A DNA stretch of 25,225 nucleotides, from NCBI GenBank assembly GCA_016871975.1, contig VHBM01000010.1, positions 1 through 25,225 of the forward strand, given 5' to 3'. Positions within the stretch are counted from its first letter, which is position 1. The number at the start of each line of letters is the position of its first letter. This document shows positions 22,441 through 25,225 of the stretch, one piece after another. The notes below the pieces were generated by a model. That model was not told where the DNA came from. It ran no database searches and saw only the letters and a program-made list of their open reading frames with translations. This DNA is from Nitrososphaerota archaeon. Lineage in GTDB: Archaea > Thermoproteota > Nitrososphaeria > Nitrososphaerales > Nitrosopumilaceae. Made by a program: the position numbers and the translations under genes.

Positions 22441-23472
22441 ATGCCATTGAAAACACAAATGGATAATCTTGACAAAGAGATCCTAAACGAAATACAGTGG
22501 ACATTTCCACTTGTTTCACAACCATTTCATGAGATTGCAAAAAAATTTGGTGTATCGCCAGAAATAGTAAAACAACGATTAACTCATCTTAAAAAGATAG
22601 GAATTTTACGGCAATTAAGCGCGATTTTTGATACTCGAAGACTTGGATACAAAAGCTCGCTTGTGGCAATGGAGATTGAGAAAGACAAGCTAGAGTTTGT
22701 TGCAAAACAAATCAATCAACATCCAGGTGTAAGTCATAACTATGAAAGAAATCATGAGTTTAACTTGTGGTTTACACTAGCGGTTCCGCCAGACTCTGAT
22801 CTTAAAACCGAAGTTGACAAATTTTCAAAACTTTCTGGCATTAAAAAAATTAGAATGCTTCCAACAATCAAACTATTCAAAATTGGAGTAAAGCTTGACA
22901 TGGTTGATGAAAAAAAACATGACGTAAAACCAACAGAAGAAAAGAAAAAAATTCAAGATGTAAAGTTTGTGCCAACAGAAAAAGACAAAGAATTCATCCG
23001 TGAACTACAAAAAGACTTGGAAATAGTTGATACGCCATTTCTGATACCATCTCAAAAACTTGGAATCTCAGAGGAAAAGTTATTTGAAAAAATGAAATAC
23101 TATGAAGAAATTGGCGTGATGCGCAGATTTGCAGCTATTCTACGACACAGAGATGTCGGGTTTGTTGCAAATGGCATGATTGTTTGGAAAGTCCCAGATG
23201 AAAGAATAGCCGAAGTGGGTGAGAAATTAGGAGCATTTCCACAAGTAAGTCACTGCTATCAGAGACCAGTTTACAAAGACTGGCCATATAACGTATTTTC
23301 AATGATACATTGCAAAACAGAATGGGAAGCAAACGATGTAGCAAAGATAATACAAAAACAGATCAACGTACCTGAATACAAAATTCTATTTAGCGCACGA
23401 GAGTTTAAGAAAACACGCGTAGAATACTTTGTAGAACACGAATTTAAGATAGAAGAAACAATCCCTGCTTAA
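22441..23472 (+). CDS. fused AhbA/AhbB-type siroheme decarboxylase (two AsnC/Lrp-like domains)
   Basis: A 343-residue protein made of two homologous AsnC/Lrp-like units joined by a charged linker (about 155-175). Each has a winged-helix start (ILNEIQWTFPLVSQPF; FIRELQKDLEIVDTPF) and a second RAM-like part. The siroheme decarboxylase signature occurs twice: VSHNYERNHEFNLWFT at 97-112 and VSHCYQRP...YNVFSMIH at 269-290. AhbA and AhbB form a heterodimer that removes two acetate carboxylates from siroheme to give 12,18-didecarboxysiroheme, the entry to heme in archaea and sulfate reducers. The neighbouring met8-hemA-hemB operon fits this role better than a transcription factor. It is divergent from met8 and shares a 75-bp intergenic region. 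Confidence 0.9.
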   Translation: MPLKTQMDNLDKEILNEIQWTFPLVSQPFHEIAKKFGVSPEIVKQRLTHLKKIGILRQLSAIFDTRRLGYKSSLVAMEIEKDKLEFVAKQINQHPGVSHNYERNHEFNLWFTLAVPPDSDLKTEVDKFSKLSGIKKIRMLPTIKLFKIGVKLDMVDEKKHDVKPTEEKKKIQDVKFVPTEKDKEFIRELQKDLEIVDTPFLIPSQKLGISEEKLFEKMKYYEEIGVMRRFAAILRHRDVGFVANGMIVWKVPDERIAEVGEKLGAFPQVSHCYQRPVYKDWPYNVFSMIHCKTEWEANDVAKIIQKQINVPEYKILFSAREFKKTRVEYFVEHEFKIEETIPA

Positions 23473-23484
23473 AATAAAATCAGA

Positions 23485-24480
23485 TTAGTTTTGTATTGTT
23501 GCCTTTATCTCATAAGGAGGCCAACTTGAATACAAATCATTAATTTCTTTCATGTCTGAGGTGCTAAGATATATTCCATCAGACATTGCAGAAAAGCTTT
23601 CAATCTCATCTACACTAATTACTGTAGGAAATACAGAAGATACTGCCTTTTTTGAAAGAATAAACTTGATTGCAAGCTCTGTTACAGTCAAACCATTTCG
23701 CTCAGCTATAGGCCTTAGCTGTTCAACTTTTGTTAATGATGCCTTTATCCATTCACCTTTTCTTACAGAACGGTGATCTTTTTCATCAATTTTTGTATCT
23801 GATTTGACTTTACCTGTAAGAATTCCAGAGGCGTCAGGAACCCGAACTAGAATTCCAACATTTTTTCTTTCGCCATTTTTAATAAGCTCGTTTCCTGGCG
23901 TTTGCTCTAAAATGTTGTAAACCGTTTGTACTGCAGAAACATTTTTTCTGTTCATTGCTTCAAGGCCTTCCTGTGTCCATCCTATTGCAGGTCCTAAAGC
24001 AACTTGATATGTTTTGATCTTTTCTTTCCTAATCATCTGATCCAATGTTTGAAAAATCTTGTCATCTCGTATGTGATTTAATTTTGGATTGTGCAACCCA
24101 TAAACATCAATGTAATCAGTCTGAAGGCGATTTAGACTATTTTTTAGTGCATTTTCTGTAAACTCAGAATCAAATCTTTGCGGTAACTCTTTGTGGCCAA
24201 TCTGCTCAACATTTTCAAAATCATAACCATATTTTGTAGAAATTACTATTTCGTCTCGCATATCTTTAAAGACTTCACCTATTAGCTTCTCGCTTTTTCC
24301 TTTTCCATACATGTCTGCGGTTTCAAAAAAGTTTATGCCAAGGTCATATGCTTTTTTTAGCATACGTTTTGCCTCACCATCTTCGATTTTTTTGCCCCAC
24401 CAGTCAAGTGCAATAGTCCATGCCCCAAATCCTATTTCAGAAACTGAGATTCCGCTTTTTCCAAGAGTCTTGTATTTCAA
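23485..24480 (-). CDS. aldo/keto reductase
   Basis: A 331-residue NADPH-type aldo/keto reductase with the (beta/alpha)8 pattern: LGKSGISVSEIGFGAWTI at the start, FFETADMYGKGKSE around residues 51-64, VISTKYGYDF with K83, IDVYGLHNPKL with H130, and ALGPAIGWTQEGLEAM. The tetrad tyrosine is Y58. The usual catalytic Asp five residues before it is Glu (E53, FETADMY), an uncommon conservative change. Substrate unknown. The TTG start overlaps the DUF1802 stop as TTGA, so it is the last gene of the run with the Cld-family and DUF1802 genes. Confidence 0.9.
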   Translation of the reverse strand: MKYKTLGKSGISVSEIGFGAWTIALDWWGKKIEDGEAKRMLKKAYDLGINFFETADMYGKGKSEKLIGEVFKDMRDEIVISTKYGYDFENVEQIGHKELPQRFDSEFTENALKNSLNRLQTDYIDVYGLHNPKLNHIRDDKIFQTLDQMIRKEKIKTYQVALGPAIGWTQEGLEAMNRKNVSAVQTVYNILEQTPGNELIKNGERKNVGILVRVPDASGILTGKVKSDTKIDEKDHRSVRKGEWIKASLTKVEQLRPIAERNGLTVTELAIKFILSKKAVSSVFPTVISVDEIESFSAMSDGIYLSTSDMKEINDLYSSWPPYEIKATIQN

Positions 24481-25022
24481 TTTACAATCTCCTTGAATTC
24501 TTTTAATTTTGAATCAATAACAGTATCACTCAAAACAGCTTTTCCAGAAGCAATGTTTGCATTTATGTCTATCCAAGATTTGCATCCATGATATTCAGGT
24601 TTTATTGGAATGTCTAGTTCTGGAATTCTAAAAACCTTGAGAAATACAACCTTTATTGGCTTGTCTGGCATCCAATCAACTCGAGTTTTGACATATGATT
24701 CACTCCATATATGAAATGAGGATAACGCATTGATTTTTTCCTGTGAATCTAAATCCGCTTCAGCTAATACTTCGGCATATGATGTGATTTTATTATGACT
24801 GTTAATTGGAGAATTATTTCTTACCTCATCTAGATATTTTTGGTATTGCGGTTTGATGTGCTTTTGATCTTGGTGTTCAAATGTTGGAAACAAGAGAAAT
24901 TTTTTTGTTTCAATTTTAAATCCAGAGGCTGTTTCTAAAATTCCACCTTTTCGTAAAATAACTGTCTGGTCTCCACCTTCTAGTGCTTTAACGATGGTTG
25001 CCCATTCTTTTAGTGCATCCAT
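24477..25022 (-). CDS. DUF1802 family protein
   Basis: A 181-residue soluble protein. The opening ALKEWATIVKALEGG and ILRKGGILETASGF, then FLLFPTFEHQ and the later HIWSESYVKTRVDWMPDKP, correspond to the DUF1802 family, known from cyanobacteria and archaea and lacking an assigned function. There are no obvious catalytic metal ligands beyond scattered His. The ATG follows the stop of the Cld-family gene directly (TAAATG), and the aldo/keto reductase begins within its stop codon. The tight linkage to a coproheme decarboxylase-like gene suggests a related role but proves nothing. Confidence 0.85.
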   Translation of the reverse strand: MDALKEWATIVKALEGGDQTVILRKGGILETASGFKIETKKFLLFPTFEHQDQKHIKPQYQKYLDEVRNNSPINSHNKITSYAEVLAEADLDSQEKINALSSFHIWSESYVKTRVDWMPDKPIKVVFLKVFRIPELDIPIKPEYHGCKSWIDINANIASGKAVLSDTVIDSKLKEFKEIVN

Positions 25023-25225
25023 TTATCCAAGACTGGCTATTAGAGGAATAATATCCTTTTTAACGCCAACAATCATTGGAGTGTCTACTTGAACATAACG
25101 AGAAACTTTGGTTTCTCTAAGCTCCATGATCAAATTCTGAAATGCTCCAAGATCATCTGTTTCAAAAGCTAACATAAAATCTTCATCATGAATTCCAAAA
25201 GAATATGTCGTGTTAAGAATAACCT
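25023..25225 (-). CDS. chlorite dismutase-family protein, likely coproheme decarboxylase (C-terminal part)
   Basis: The gene runs off the right edge, so only the last 66 codons are seen. They read NTTYSFGIHDEDFMLAFETD, then LIMELRETKVSRYVQVDTPM and IVGVKKDIIPLIASLG, ending in TAA. The phrases SFGI(H)D(E)DF, (V/L)AFETDDLGAFQ, LRET..SRY and DTPMIVG are characteristic of the C-terminal lobe of chlorite dismutase/ChdC (HemQ) proteins. ChdC turns coproheme III into heme b with peroxide. The proximal heme histidine lies upstream, outside the window, so decarboxylase and dismutase activity cannot be separated. Context with heme genes favours ChdC. Confidence 0.87.
   Translation of the reverse strand, partial: VILNTTYSFGIHDEDFMLAFETDDLGAFQNLIMELRETKVSRYVQVDTPMIVGVKKDIIPLIASLG

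Noticed and set aside
22441..23472. Reading this gene as an Lrp/AsnC transcription regulator
   Set aside because: The VSH.Y.R motifs in both halves and the neighbouring met8-hemA operon favour siroheme decarboxylase; regulatory annotation is a known pitfall of this fold.
1..25225. Mobile elements, phage genes, defence systems or CRISPR arrays
   Set aside because: I found no transposase, integrase, terminal inverted repeats, or spacer arrays; base composition and gene packing look even throughout.

Overview
The window is AT-rich archaeal DNA, about one third G+C by eye. It most resembles an ammonia-oxidising thaumarchaeote (Nitrososphaerota, Nitrosopumilales-like); this lineage is inferred, because no ammonia-oxidation gene lies in the window. 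The support is: TATA boxes centred 25-27 nt upstream of many start codons (leaderless transcripts), frequent TTG/GTG starts, a tRNA-Leu with an anticodon-loop intron, an archaeal phosphoglycerate kinase, a PAC2-family protein, an OB-fold single-strand-binding protein, and heme synthesis through siroheme decarboxylation.

Layout. 1-896: C-terminal part of a surface protein with HYR-like beta domains and a calcium-binding RTX tail. 999-3303: a phosphate module (DUF47/PhoU-like protein plus PiT transporter), then an aquaporin-family channel with an altered second NPA box. 3351-7102: tetrapyrrole operon hemL-hemC-cobA-hemD with ATGA-type overlaps. 7182-12369: SUF iron-sulfur operon sufB-sufD-Rieske ferredoxin-sufS-sufU plus a small winged-helix/zinc-ribbon protein; sufC is absent. 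12362-17264: assorted genes (pgk, PAP2 phosphatase, coiled-coil protein with a lysine-rich tail, PAC2 protein, OB-fold SSB and small conserved proteins). 17409-17512: tRNA-Leu(CAA) with a 16-nt intron. 17549-17677: an unlisted 42-residue zinc-finger gene. 17860-19106: a VTT-like membrane protein and an HD hydrolase. 19103-22365 (minus): the second tetrapyrrole operon, a met8-like gene, hemA, hemB and a small protein. 22441-23472: a fused AhbA/AhbB-type siroheme decarboxylase, divergent from that operon. 23485-25225 (minus): a chlorite dismutase/coproheme decarboxylase-family gene (cut by the window end), DUF1802 and an aldo/keto reductase.

How they fit together. The two hem operons, the Met8-like protein and the AhbAB-type protein supply nearly every step from glutamyl-tRNA through 5-aminolevulinate, uroporphyrinogen III, precorrin-2 and siroheme to 12,18-didecarboxysiroheme. 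The Cld-family protein is a candidate for the last decarboxylation, coproheme to heme. The radical-SAM enzymes AhbC and AhbD are not in the window. SUF would provide the Fe-S clusters such enzymes need. The most interesting points are the single-chain siroheme decarboxylase, the possible mixed Ahb/ChdC route, the sufC-less SUF operon with an embedded Rieske protein and terminal zinc-ribbon protein, a Cys-enriched SufU, the lysine-tailed coiled-coil protein and the small zinc-finger gene.
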